The position numbers and the translations under genes were made by a program. Shown here piece after piece: positions 34,768 to 47,691 of a stretch of 64,000 bases of DNA. Position 1 is the stretch's first letter. Every line of letters begins with the position of its first letter. The DNA lies in NCBI GenBank assembly GCA_947462335.1, contig OX381716.1, positions 9,868,861 to 9,932,860 of the forward strand, written 5' to 3'. The stretch comes from Harmothoe impar. Its lineage: Eukaryota; Annelida; Polychaeta; Phyllodocida; Polynoidae. The notes under the pieces were generated by a model. The model ran no database searches. It was given only the letters and a program-made list of their open reading frames with translations, and was not told where the DNA came from.

Positions 34768-36057
34768 TCCGTTAGCTAAAAAAAGTAAGTCAGAGAAGAA
34801 ATGATTTTTTGGAGGCCTTTACAAAACGTCTTTTAAGGGGAATTTAGCAGTCTACCAGTCGGTGGCAACCCTTAGTATTAATAAGATGGGGACTTGTAAA
34901 CGTTCCCATATCCATCTCTTTATATATTTTTTTGACAAAAAGGCAAAAGCTGTACACCTTGGGACGTTTTGAGTGCGTTTGTTTGAACCTTTGCAGGGAT
35001 TTTTTCCTTTTATTTACCACATACCAACAAATAATACTGTGAAAATAAATATATTTTAGGGTATACATTTTTGTTTCGAGAGTGAAAATCACCAATTTTG
35101 TGTGTATTTATGGCATATGTTAGCAACAAATAAATTAAAGGACTTTGAGTTCACGGCAAAAAGTAGAAAATATAAACAGAGTGAATACAATTATGACCAT
35201 AGTTAATGGAATAATGAGCAAAATCAAGTAACATCCTGAGATTTGTAAACATCTGCGCGGGTGTGATGGATATATTCAGAAATAAAAGCTATGATGAGAA
35301 ATTAATGTGTTTGTTTCCATTACCTTCTTCTTGGGACGACGTCACAATATGATCACAAATGTACACTAATAAAGAGTGGAGGCCCCAGTAACGCAGTGGT
35401 CACTATTAGGCTAAACAGCAATGGGGAGGTCATGAGATATTAATTTAGAAGTCGTGCAGCAGTTTTCTACCAAAAAACTTGAGGGGAGGGCTAAGTAGGC
35501 CCTACATACTCTTTTGCTGACCTGAACCCCCTCACCCCCAAACACCCCCTTTCCCCGAAAATTGCCGTACCCCCTCTCCCAAAGGTGGTCGCATCAAAGA
35601 GATTTCACTAAATATAAATGCCTGGGATCATGCTGTGTAGGTTGAATATTGCGTCATGGAACTATTTGGTATAACCTTTTAAAAAAAACATCTTGTGTCT
35701 CGTCAATACTTCACTTGTAAAAAATATGAATTCAAGGTAACTTCATCTACAAGAACATGCATGTATTTGAATAGATCTGATTTCCTCCAAGTAGTGAGAT
35801 TGCGTACATAAAGAGTATGCTAAATTGGCCCCATGACATAAGACCCCGGCATAAGTGGTCTTAAATGAGTGAGTGATACTTCCAGTCTAGGCCTGAGCAG
35901 ACGAATATATGGGTGATAACCCCGGGTGATAACAAGGGACTTCTCTGGATATGCATGAAATTCTGTGAGAAATAGGATGTGGCAACAGTTATCCTTCCAG
36001 TACGGGCAACAGTTTAGGATAATCTGCCAGTTCAACTATCCCAGATGTATTAATAGT
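34768..36057. other. non-coding; possible tRNA-SINE fragment
   Basis: AT-rich. GTAACGCAGTGGTCACTATT at about 35389 resembles the A-box head of a tRNA-derived SINE; no matching B-box was found. No gene seen. Confidence 0.35.
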
Positions 36058-36234
36058 GAATAGTTTATATCATATCAAACTATAAAATAGACTACACAAA
36101 GAGAGATCTACAAGCCCAGAGGCCTTCCAGGAAGTGTCCTCACAGACCAGGAACAGGTGCAGCAGGTCAGATTAGTTCCAGAACCGACCTAAGTCAGTTT
36201 CATAGATGGCGCCACCTGTCCCGTTACATCGCTA
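36058..36234 (-). mobile_element. relic of an ISL2EU-type right end
   Basis: About 80% similar in direct orientation to 58030-58198, the right end of the adjacent complete element, including AGGCCTTCCAGGAAGT and the end ATCGCTA. It abuts the complete element head-to-tail without extra bases. Its splice donor (GTAAGT at 58074 in the intact copy) is lost. Confidence 0.6.
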
Positions 36235-36437
36235 TAGCGATGAATCTGGTGACTCCATATGCGCGGCCATGTCACCGGATGTTTGCTTAGATTCTCACGA
36301 GAAATTCCGTGCTCAGAGCCAAGGTAACGTCGGAAGTTACGTTGTAAGGGCGAGATATGCTGGTTCCCCCAGTAGCCTTCATGTGTGAGGGCACTAGCAA
36401 TGTTAGTAAACAACAGAGTGGCAGTGGCAGTGCCAAC

Positions 36438-39400
36438 ATGGTGCGTCGCTGCTGTGTTGCAACCTGCGTGCACAACAGCAAGGCACACCCAGGTGTGCGT
36501 TTTTTTAAGTTCCCTTGTCAGGAAAGGAAGGCAGTCATACGCCAGATATGGGTAGAGAACTTGAATTTGGATGCAGGGGATGGAACGCTATGGCAGCCCA
36601 GGAAGCATTCCCAAGTGTGTGGGAAACACTTCAGAGATGGCCAGCCCACATTCACACACCCTGTCCCAGAGCTTCACATGGGACACAGTCGTGTCAAAAA
36701 GATGACACAAAGAAGAGACATAAACAAACATGACAACCTCTTCTATGCAGGCAAGGTCAAGACAAGCACAGGATCAGGTGAGTTGTTCTTGTTTACCATC
36801 ATTCCTTTAAATGACATCGTAATGTGGCCACCCACTGGAGCCTAGGGCGGGCTGGCACTGCACTGCCACTGAGCCGGGGCCGGGACTGCTGGCGTGACGG
36901 ACGTGTGCCTGGTTCATGGTTTAAGGGGGGGGGGGGATGGTTTAGCCCTACACTACCAGGCCTACACTGGTTATCTCGAATTTAAGAAATGCTCTCCCAT
37001 GTCACCTGTATCGCCATCTCCCATGTCAATTTCCTGAATGCCCATGTCCCCATCTCGAATTTTATGACGAGTAACCCCCCCCCCCCCCCCCCCCCCCACA
37101 CACACGCTTGTCATATTACTTGTAACCATTGAATATCCATGTACCACCCAATCAAATAGTCTAATTTAACCGTTATCACTTCCTATCTGTTTGCATTATG
37201 AGGCCATCCATAAATTACATACGCATCAAGGGGGAGGGGGGGGGGTGAAGCCGGTTTTAGGAGACAATCATTCACCTCCAATAGCCTTTTACCTATCTGC
37301 AGGCACATGAATTAGGGAGTGTTCATTTATTATTTACAGGGGGGGGGGGGTGGTGGGTTTGGGGGGGGGGGCGTAAAAATTTCCAACCCCTCCTGAGGGG
37401 GGGGCGTAAAAAATTCTGACCCCTCTTGAGGGAAGGGGGGCGTAAAAATTTAAGCCCCTTTTTAGCAAAAAAGCCCGCGCGTTACTACAGTTCAAAGGGG
37501 GGGGGCGAAAATTTTTCGGCCCCTTCGGCGAGGGGGGCCGCGTAACGTTACACGCCCTTATGAGGGGGGGCGTTAAAAATGTTCGCCCCTCCGCGCGAAA
37601 TCTCACCACCCCCCCCTGTAATTAATAAATGAACACTCCCTTACCTCCAGATGACCCTATGATCCGCACATATCTGCCTAAATTGCATGCATTTATGGTG
37701 GCCCACATAAAGATGCCCTATCAATTATGTAACATTGTATGCAACGGCATAGGGATTATTCAAACTTGTTTGTTTTTGGGCATTTGACTTGCAAAAAGAC
37801 CTCTTTTGGTCCAAATTTACCAACAAAACTACCAAAGCTGTACTCAATGCGTATGCCAAACTGTGATGTGATATTCATCATGCATACATAGTCTAACTTG
37901 CACTAAATCTACTCATAATATATGGATCAATTTTATTTTCTTGTATCTGTGCAATTAGTCTCAGAATAACCCGGAAGAGTTATTTGACAACATGTATATC
38001 AAACATAGGGAGTGTAGAAAATACATGATGTACGGATTCATGTACTATCAATATAACGAAGGGTCTCTCTTTTAGTGTTTCAATGCCAAACATAGGGGCG
38101 AAAGATAAGCAAGAATTACACATTTTCACCCAGTAACAATGCTATACTGCTTTGATGATCGATAATTCATGAATTCTGCCCCTTCCAGTAAGTAACAAGT
38201 ACTCCATTTATCTTAACAGGTGTGTCCTGCCAACAGAGCGCTATTCAGCATTCTACAGATGTGACCCCACAGCACACCAACATCCAGGCGTCAACATGTG
38301 TGTTGCAGCATCATGTACATGCTCCGGTTTCAACAGTGGTGTCCTCCCAACTTACTCCCAATCAGGCATCGAAAAGTGTGTCCAGGAAGCTTACTGCAAC
38401 TCAGGCGTCAACAGGTGTGTTAGTTCGTTAGTTGTGATCATGCATGAATGCAGCCCTTGCGACTAAGTTGCCAGTACTCCATTTATCCATCATTGTAGGT
38501 GTGTGTTGGTCCAGCATGAGAACAAATGTTGCCATCTAGCGACATACCAACCTTAAAGGGTTAGGGACCATTAATAAATTACCAAGAGGGGAGAGGTGTT
38601 AGGTCATATTATGTCTACATGTGTGCGTACAGGGGGAGAGTGGTCCAGGGCAATTTTGCCATACACATTGTGTATGCGTAGGTGTATTTTATGGTAATGT
38701 TTTGAAAATATGGGGGTACATTTTTAGATTGACAAAATGCATCCTGAAAGTTGTTTTTTTCATAATAAAACATATATATTTTTCATCTGTAAACACAACG
38801 AATGCACCTTGAATTTGACCCATTTCATATAATAGTAGGGCAAATCAGAAACAGAAATATGCCCACCTTTTGACTCTATACCCCCTTACCCTGAAATTGT
38901 GTATTGGAAGAGGGGGGGACTTTTTGTATCCGACAATATGAGAATATTTCATGTTCTTCCTTATTTATTAAGGGATATTTCTCTGATAATTATGGGTATA
39001 GACCCCTAAAATCGACATGGCGACATGGGCATTTCTTAAATTCTTGATGGCGACATGACCATTTCTTAAAATCAACATGTGACATGGCCATTTAAGTGAC
39101 ATGTAACATGGCCATTTCTTAAAATCGACATGTGACTTTGGGCTTAGTGACATAAAGAAAAATCCCTCATTTGGAGTACAGTAGGTCACCCAACCTTTTC
39201 TTCATATTTTGTCCCTGTAGGTTGTCAAATTTTCTAAATTTTCCCGGGGCCTGCGGCCCCAAGACCCCTATGTATGAGTCCCTTAGTGACACTAGTGACA
39301 TGACTTTTTCCTTAGTGACATGTGACATGGTCATTTCCTAAAATTGACACATAACATGGGGACCCCCCCATCTACCCCCCAATAATTTCCTGCCCTATAC

Positions 39401-42400
39401 ACGTATCACATTGGTGTATGTGCATATGAGAAATTGGAAACCTGCAACATAATATCTAAAAAATGTCGAGGATGTCCATGTCACCAAAAAAATTCCAACT
39501 CAATAGCATGAAAAGCCACCAACCCTCCCCTCTTTTATGTGTGTGGATGGGAGGAGGGCTTAATGTGTGTCCATCCTCTTTCTTTTATGGGGGGGTGGGG
39601 ATGGGCGTGGGGGGGGACAAAAAGCTGCAGTGGCTAGAACATACCCATCCCCCCCCCCTGTACGATAGTAAATGTTGATCAAAGGTGCACTGTAAAAAAA
39701 TTCCCTTGAATTCACGGAGAATCTCAGTTAAATTTGACAGTGCATCTCCGTTTTTTGGTTTACAGTGAATCACTGTATATCTCATATATTTTACAGTGAA
39801 ATTCCGTAATCCATTGCAGTGAAACTCCGTTATTTCTTTTACAGTGAACCTCTGTTTTCTGGGTAGTTCTATCTTTTCCTATCAGGTGGCAGCTTAGTTC
39901 CTCAGGAGAGTTTTCTGACGGTTCTAGGTTCTTAAGCAGTATAAATATGCCAATACGTTGATAATTTTCAATACCTTAATTCACTATAAAGTAGATATAC
40001 AGATGTAATTTAAATTTGATGAAATATTCACAATCAATAAAAGATTCAATTGTGTGGGACACTAAGCAGTACTTGTAATACCATAGACACCCTTCTTGTG
40101 ATAATATGAAAATTATATATTCTCAGCACGGTAGTTGGTGTTCTATAACAATTCTAGAGTAATGTTTGCTCATGAATTGTGATTATAAAGTGCTGTGTAT
40201 GTGCTCCATAATAATTATGAAGTCCCAGCACAAGATATTTCATGGAACAAAAATGGATATGGTTGATAATTATAGTGAACTGTACACTGACATAAACACA
40301 GAATAAAACAGGGAAATTCCGTAAAAATTACGGTGACTTCTAAAAACGGAATTCCCCCAAAAAAACGGTGACTTCCAAAAACGGAATTCCCTAAAAAAAC
40401 GTGGGTTTCCCGGCTCCTTTTGATGCCAGTGCTTCTCCGTTTTTTCTACGGAATATTTTTTACAGTGTGGGGGGAGGGTGTCAAAATTATATAAGTGTTT
40501 GCATGGGGATGAGAGGTACTCCAAAAAGGCGGGTGGGGGGGGGTCAATTTCTGGAAAAAATGTGTGTACATAATTAATGGACAGCCCCTTACCACATTCT
40601 ACTTGCAATTCTAAGAATGGGGGGCCCCTGAACCGAAGGCCCCCTAATCTGAGACTCTACTGATGCATCCTGACAATGTGGTGATGCATCCTGAGCATGT
40701 GCTGCTACATATTGACGATGTGTAAATGCATGCTAATGATATCCTGACAATGTCCTGATGCATCCTGACTATGTTGTGATGCATGCTGATGCATTGCTGA
40801 TGCTATAATGATCTTTATAATTACCTAACTTCCCCTGATCAATATCCCTACCGTTTGTACATTGTGATAATTTTAACATTCAATATTTTTTACATTAACT
40901 GCCAGTATTAATAATTACCATAGTTGCACATCTACATTGAGACTTATCCAATCCTCTCCCTTTGCATTGTTGTAGAGTCCAGACTTTTGGAAAAGCGACA
41001 AGCAACTGTGGCACTTGATTCCCACCGAGCGTCAACTATTCCACACAAAATCTCCAGACGTGCTGTAATGGTGTCGAAAACGATACCTCAACTTTCTGTG
41101 CAGAACCAACTTGTTGTATCTCATCAGCCACTACACAGGAATGCTGACCATGAAAAAGTGACTATATGCATTGACAAGACACCCTTTCAGTCATCTAAAT
41201 CTGACTCCCGGCGCCTCAAACCTACTCTTTCATCCACAACTGTCTCCACTCCACAGTTTCCAAGTCAGATGTCAACAGCTGTGTCCCCCCAACATACTCC
41301 CAATCATGCATCAAAAGGTGTGTCCAAACAGCTTAATGCAACTCATACATCTACAGGTGTGTCACGGTACCAGACCCCCAGTTATGTCTCAACATGTGTC
41401 TTCCGACAGCAGACTGCCACTCAGGCGTCAAGAAGTGTCTTACCACCGCAGACCGCTAGTCAGGTGTCAAAAGCTGTGTCACTGCAGCAGACCGCTAGTA
41501 AGGCATTAACAGCTGTGTCACGGCAGCACACCGCTAGTAAGGTGTCAACAGCTGTGTCACGGCAGCAAACCGGTAGTCAGGCATCAAGAAGTGTCTTACG
41601 ACGGCAGACAGCCACTCAGGTGTCAACAAGTGTGTCAAGGCAGCAGATCACTTATCAGAGATCACCAGGTGTATCACAGCAACAGACTGCTAGTCAGGCG
41701 TCAACAGCTGTGTCATGGCAGCAGACCGCTATTCAGTCATCAAGGAGTGTCTTACGACAGCAGACTGCCACTCAGGTGTCAACAAGTGTGTCAAGGCAGC
41801 ACACCACTAGTCAGGTCTCAACAGGTGTGTCACAGCAACAGACGGCTGGTCAGGTGTCAACAGATGTGTCATGGCAGCAGACTCATAATCAGGCATCAAG
41901 AAGTGCCTTATGCCCACACACTGCCACACACAGGAGTGTGTCAACATGTGTCATACAACCCCATACTGCCACTCAGGCGTCAAGAAGTGTCTTACAACCT
42001 CGGATGGCTAGTCAGGCATCAACAGCTGTGTCACGGCAGCAGACCACTAGTAAGGTGTCAACAGGTGTGTCACGGCAGCACACTGCTAGTAAGGTGTCCA
42101 CAGCTGTGTCACGGCAGCAAAGCGCTAGTAAGCTGTCAACAGCTGTGTCACGGCAGCAAAGCGCTAGTCAGGTATCAAGAAGTGTCTTAGGACTGCAGAC
42201 CGCTAGTCAGGTGTCAACAGCTGTGTCACGGCAGCAGACTGCTAGTAAGGTGTCAACAGGTGTGTCACGGCAGCAGACCGCTAGTAAGGTGTCAACAGCT
42301 GTGTCACGTCAGCACACTGCTAGTCAGGTGTCAACAGGTGTGTCACGGCAGCAGACTGCTAGTAAGGTGTCAACAGCTGTGTCACGTCAGCACACTGCTA

Positions 42401-45400
42401 GTAAGGTGTCAACAGCTGTGTCAGGGCAGCAGACTGCTAGTAAGGTGTCAACAGCTGTGTCACGTCAGCACACTGCTAGTAAGGTGTCAACAGCTGTGTC
42501 ACGGCAGCACACTGCTAGTAAGGTGTCAACAGCTGTGTCACATCAGCACACTGCTAGTAAGGTGTCAACAGCTGTGTCAGGGCAGCAAACCGGTAGTCAG
42601 GCATCAAGAAGTGTCTTAGGACCGCAGACCACTAGTCAGGTCTCAAAAGCTGTGTCACGGCAGCAAACCCCTAGTCAGGCATCAAGAAGTATCTTAGGAC
42701 TGCAGACTGCTAGTCAGGTGTCAACAGGTGTGTCACGGCAGCAGACTGCTAGTAAGGTGTCAACAGGTGTGTCACAGCAGCAGACCGCTAGTCAGGCATC
42801 AAGAAGTGTCTTACGACCGCAGACTGCTAGTCAAGAATCAACAGCTGTGTCAAGGCAGCCGACCAATAGTAAGGTGTCAACAGGTGTATCAAGGCAGCAG
42901 ACGGCTAATCAGGCAACAAGAAGTGTCTTACGACGGCAGACTGTCACTGAGGCGTCAACAGGTGTGTCATGGCAGGAGACTGCTAGTCAGGTGTCAAGAG
43001 GTGTTTTACAACAGCACACTGCTAGTCAGGTGTCAACAGGTGTGTCCCCGCACCACACCCCCAGTCAGTCATTAAGAAGCATGTTACAGCCACAGACTGT
43101 CACTAGCGTTTCAACTCGTATGTCACTACAGCAGACTCCCACTCACGTTTCGACAGGTGTGTCAACGCAGCAGACCACCACACAGGCTTTACGCCCTCAG
43201 TCATCAACAGTTTTGTCCCAGTATCATACAGCCACTCCCCACCACACTGCTACACAGGCATCCTTCCAGCTGACCGCTACACAGGAGTCAATATCGGCCT
43301 CGCTGGAGCAGTCCCCCTATCAGCAGAAGACATCCACTCAGGCGTCAACAGGTGCGGCTATGCAGCTGATTGATACTCATGCATCAACAGATGTGTACAA
43401 GCAGCAGGGACCAACTTTGTCCTCAACAATACCCCCCTCTGTTAAGAGGAAGCAGCACCAGAGACAGTCTTCAGAAAATTCTCACGTGCCAAGTGACGCC
43501 AACCTGACCAATGGTGTTGCCAAGCGGTCGAAGAAGAACCAGCCAGTTGTTCCTCAGGCACACCCAGCAAATGGTGAGGGTCATCTGAGATTTGACTGTA
43601 GCAGTAGTAGCTATATTGCAGTTTTATGAATGCCATTCAATTGTACTGAAAGTCATCTGAGATTTACTTGTAGTAGTACCTGACTTAGACTTTTAATACT
43701 TCTGTATTTAATTGCTATCATCCATACATAGACAAAAGTCCACGCCATTGACATACATCCACATCATACTTCACGAGTTGAAGCTGGGTCATATTACACA
43801 ATGTGTTTATTACATGACCCTACTGTCTTAAAATGCAGAATATCAGGAAATTTGGAGGCCGTGGAGTATCGCTACACCATACTCCATGGCGGCATAGAGT
43901 ACGGAGCTACCATAGGTTTAGCATAGAGAAGGCCGTACCACCATGTAGTAAACAATATCACCCAAAATGATGTACAAGTAATGACCACTAGCTTTTAGAT
44001 AATCATTTATTTCTAACATGTACCATTCCACTTTAACACAATACTGTACCTCATTTGTTGCCTTTCAGACACTTCATTCAACAGTTCCCATAACCCTACA
44101 ACTGATGATTCATCAGGTTCTACCGGAGGTGAAGATATTCAGCCGCAATGCCCAGGTAAGAGAGTACTCCTGCATTTAACCCATTCATAGGGTCTTACAT
44201 TTATGTGTTTTTTTCCCCCAAATTTTACCAATTTTTGATTCTGCACATTGCTGGCCCAAATAATACACACTAAAATAACAATCTCTGGTCACAAAAGGGG
44301 CATTTCCACATGATTCTGTACATAGCATGCATACACAATGACACACTATAAATATGTTATTGGCCATATGTGAGATTAATTTATTTCCTACAAAGTTACC
44401 AAAAACAGGTTATTTAATACCTATAAGGCACGTCATGGACAGTCACTGGCAGTTCCCGCTGGTAGCTGAGACCCTAGGCGTACTCATGGAGTTAATTTAT
44501 GCTCTTGCCCCTCAGGACTCCCACTGACAGAACATAGGATCACCTTGCTTGAAGGAAGAGCACTGTTTATCTGTACCTGTAACCTGTGTTTGTTCTTGGG
44601 AATAGTATCTGGAAGTAATACACCATTAGTAGATAGATACTTAGAACGTTCTTTGACAGTCTCCAGTCCTAGCGTATTAGAAGCACTAGACTGATATCAA
44701 CTGCTTTTAATGTTATTCTTAAGAAACTCCACACAGTGTTACTTGAACTCACCCTTTTGACTGACTCTTTTTTTTTTACAGATCCAGCTCAGCATTTTAC
44801 CCTTTCTTCTTCATTCCACACCTATGCAAAACCAAGCTCCGCCTCAAGTTATGTCAATGGTAAGTAAAAGGCGAATCCTCCTTAATTGTTGTGTATACAT
44901 TACTTCATCTATGCATTTTGGAGGAAATAGAATTTAATCCTTAAATGTTACCTGCAAACCATGTATAATGACTGTCACAAATAATACCCCACGATGACTG
45001 TCACAAATAATACCCCACGATGACTGTCACAAATAATACACCATAATGACTGTCACAAATAATACACCATAACGACTGTTACTAATAATACACCATAATG
45101 ACTGTTACTAATAATACACCATGACAATGCTTGAAAAATATCGGTAGTTTACAACCCTGATCACCATTATTATCATTAACCCAGGTAGATAGACAAAAGG
45201 CAGCTGTTGGTGGAATGTAGTCTTTATTTTATCATGGTCAAATAACATGGAGACACAGTTTACAGATGATGACAGCAGTGGTTAGTCAAGGATATTTTAG
45301 ATGCTGCTCAGAGGCAGCACTGGCCCTTAAAGGGTTAACAGCTTAATGCATCATGGGTTAAGAATGATTGTTTGCTTTAAAGTTTATGTTTCCTACTTTT

Positions 45401-47691
45401 CGTTAATTTCAATCCTACAGGAAATGGTGTGATACCTGGGACCTCTCTCATTGGCTTTGTAGGTGATGTCATTGACAAACTTAGACGGGAAAACAAGAAG
45501 TTGAAGGCCAAGCTACATGCAGCGCAAAGGTGTTTGATTGCAGAGCCCAAAGGCTTTTCACATAAAGTGCTCATTGGAAATGACACAAAAACACGGTAAT
45601 CAGACTTTTAACAATTAGTAAATTTTGGATTCCCATTAAGTCTCATTAAAGTAGTACATTTCCTATGTTAAATTAAAATGTCATTCGGGTCACAATGGTC
45701 TAATACAATTATTTAGTTCCTTTGCTAGCTCTGCTCCTTTGAGTTTTGACATTGCCATTGTATATTTTGTCCTCTAATCTATTTATCAATGATCTTTTTC
45801 CCACACTTTGTTCATTTTGGTGACATATATATATAATATAACTTGATTTGCTCATTGCAGACAGTTCACTGGATTTCCGTCTTACCATTGTTTTGAGACA
45901 ATGTTCAGAAGGCGCCTAGAAGCAAGGGCTAAACGCATGCCCATTAACTCTCTTGCTGGGTCACGGCCATGGTACAAATGTCGCAAGTTCCACAAGAAAC
46001 CAGGCCCTCCCAGGAAACTTCAACCGAAGGATGAGTTTCTACTAGTCATGATGCGTCTGCGCTTGGGGCTTTTGCTGGCAGACCTGGCAGAGCGATTCAA
46101 GATCACAATTATGCATGTTTCCCGGATAATCAACCGATGGATCCCGTTTCTTGCAAGGCGGTTCAAGAAATGTTTACGCATGCCAAGTAAAGAGCAGGTT
46201 AGCATTGACTACTTATTTCACTTACAATATCTGCTATATCATGATACTGAGTACCTCCCACTCATGTAGACATTATTATCTGTTAGTCATCTATACAGGT
46301 TTCAATCTAAACTTCCCAATGTAAACGCAGATATTAGGAAAGGTTAAACTTCATTGCTCAATATTAGTGGAAGTGTAGATGTTGGGTGAACCAATCCAGT
46401 ACCTTGGAACACATGTAGGTGGACAGGTAAGGAACTATGGTACAGTGATTACCATTCACGACACCGAACACGGCGACCTGGGTTTGATTCCCAGTAGTTC
46501 TATAAAATGCTTTCCACTTATACCATGGCAATTTTCATGTATAACCTCCATGTCATATTGTATTTGCAACGATGGTAACATTAAATTTGAAATGTACATG
46601 TATTAATTTTTTTCCCTCAGTAAATTTCATAATAGGTATTAGGCTCCATGCTGATTGTTTCACCATCCATCTTACCCTTCCTGTAAAAATACAGATAAAC
46701 ATGACTTAATTTGGTTTCTTACTGTGTCCCTAGTACAGGATGTTAATGCTCACAAACATTTGCATAACAAATGTTAGAGAGTTGGTCTATATTGGGAGAT
46801 GTCATACAGGCGTCCCTTTCAGTGGTTTGTTTGGTAATGTCATTAATTTCAACATTACAGGTTCTGGCGCACATGCCCAAGACATTTAGGCGGTATCGAA
46901 ACACACGTGCCATAATAGACTGCGCTGAATTTTTCATCGAACGCCCTACCACCCTCTTGGCTCGCCAGCAGACATGGAGCAATTACAAATCACACAACAC
47001 CGCTAAGATCCTTGTGTCCATCTCGCCATCTGGAGGCATAACACACATCTCCAAACCTTGGGGAGGCAGAGCTTCAGATAAACATATCGTGAAGAAATCA
47101 GGTCCTCACCTCTTACTGTACCATGCTTGACCATTTGCTAAAATGTAATATTATGCTACTTTATCAAAATGCTGAGACAAATGTTGGAAATGATAACAGA
47201 ACACTAAACCGCATATATATTTTAATAATTTATTAACATCTCACTGATGTACTATGGCAACTGGCAACAAGAACACGCCTATAATAATCATGATAATCAT
47301 AATGACCCCTTACGTCTGACTTTTTATCTCAATTTCCTTCTCCCCAGGTTTCCTTGAAACGTTGGAGGAGTATGATGATGTCATGGCTGATAGAGGTTTT
47401 GATATACGTGCGGAACTGGCAGAGAGGTCGTGCCGACTTAATGTTCCCCCGTTCACAAAAGGAAAAACGCAGCTGAGTCCTGGTGAAGTCTACACACATC
47501 GATCAATCTCGAGTCTCCGCATTCACGTAGAACGTGCAATTGAACGCATAAAGAACTTCCGACTGCTTCAGGGTGTATTTCCCCTCAACCAAATTCACCT
47601 ACTCACTGATGTGCTCACAATTTGTGCAGCTGTTGTTAACATGTGGCCTCCGTTGGTAGGAGGGAAACCTGATCCACTCTCAATTTACTAA
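36438..47691 (+). CDS. THAP-domain DDE transposase, nine exons, 1464 residues
   Basis: Exons: 36438-36777, 38220-38414, 40976-43573, 44069-44155, 44782-44859, 45421-45595, 45861-46197, 46861-47101, 47348-47691. All introns are GT-AG and every junction keeps frame (4395 nt with stop). Residues 1-85 are a THAP zinc finger (C5/C6, C10, P26, W38, C61, H64). Exons 2-3 encode a Q/S/T-rich region of about 50 13-residue repeats. Exon 6 has a short coiled coil (KLRRENKKLKAKL). Exon 7 is the HTH of DDE_Tnp_4 proteins (RLGLLLADLAERFKIT). Exons 8-9 carry the catalytic triad D~1290 (IIDCAEF), D~1365 (MADRGFD), E~1412 (HVERAIER). The start was chosen because MVRRCC matches usual THAP starts; in-frame upstream Mets (36357, 36381) exist. 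Exon 2 is symmetric (195 nt) and could be skipped. The donors of exons 7 (GTTAGC) and 8 (GTCCTC) are weak. Expected role: binding the element ends and cutting and joining DNA in the nucleus. Confidence 0.8.
36974..37075. repeat. GACATG-family fragment in intron 1
   Basis: CATGTCACCTGTATCGCCATC-like words on the + strand, followed by a C run (37076-37097). Confidence 0.5.
37315..37640. mobile_element. PIF/Harbinger-like MITE, copy 2 (326 bp)
   Basis: Same family as 29634-29949 but in inverted orientation. TTA at 37312-37314 and 37641-37643. Inserted in intron 1 of the transposase gene. Confidence 0.8.
38992..39385. repeat. GACATG-family repeat, third full copy
   Basis: Collinear with 30230-30575, including the GGGGCCTGCGGCCCC palindrome. 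Located in intron 2 of the transposase gene. Confidence 0.65.
39688..40467. mobile_element. 780-bp CACTGTAAAAA MITE
   Basis: Ends CACTGTAAAAAAATTCC and GGAATATTTTTTACAGTG, flanked by TG on both sides where TA would be expected. Internal ACAGTGAAxCTCCGTTxTTTT units repeat near the left end and inverted near the right. Its right end is shared with the fragment ending at 61877. Confidence 0.65.
40664..40805. repeat. TGATGCATCCTGACAATG short tandem repeat
   Basis: Six or seven degenerate units of about 20-24 bp in intron 2, built from TGATGCATCCTGA and CAATGT words. Confidence 0.55.
41242..43203 (+). repeat. coding minisatellite, 39 bp x ~50
   Basis: Lies within exon 3 of the transposase. The unit encodes VSRQQTASKVSTA-like 13-mers; I count about 50, nearly identical between about 42030 and 42600 and more varied at both ends. 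Two alternating unit types (VS-RQQ... and VL-RxQ...ASRS) give a partial higher-order pattern. Because 39 is a multiple of three, copy-number changes keep frame. A second forward frame is also free of stops for long stretches, creating misleading overlapping frames. Confidence 0.85.
44969..45124. repeat. 26-bp minisatellite in transposase intron 5
   Basis: About six units of ATGACTGTCACAAATAATAC plus CCCACG or ACCATA. The later units change CACAAATAA to TACTAATAA. Confidence 0.8.
46425..46500 (+). repeat. tRNA-derived SINE-like fragment in intron 7
   Basis: CTGGGTTTGATTCCCAG at about 46477-46493 is a perfect T-arm shape (5-bp stem, 7-base loop), preceded by GGTACAGTGATTACC at an A-box-like distance. 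It does not fold as a full tRNA, so a SINE head is likelier. Confidence 0.4.

Noticed and set aside
36189..36488. Minus-strand frame over the THAP exon
   Set aside because: Opposite-strand shadow of the transposase exon and the relic right end.
40270..40608. 112-codon minus-strand frame
   Set aside because: Lies mostly within the CACTGTAAAAA MITE; made of its internal repeats.
41591..43075. Overlapping frames of CHGSRPLVRCQQL-type repeats
   Set aside because: Second open frame of the 39-bp coding minisatellite; the frame that splices to the THAP and DDE exons is the real one.
44969..45124. CRISPR-like array
   Set aside because: Head-to-tail 26-bp units without distinct spacers, in a eukaryotic intron; an ordinary minisatellite.
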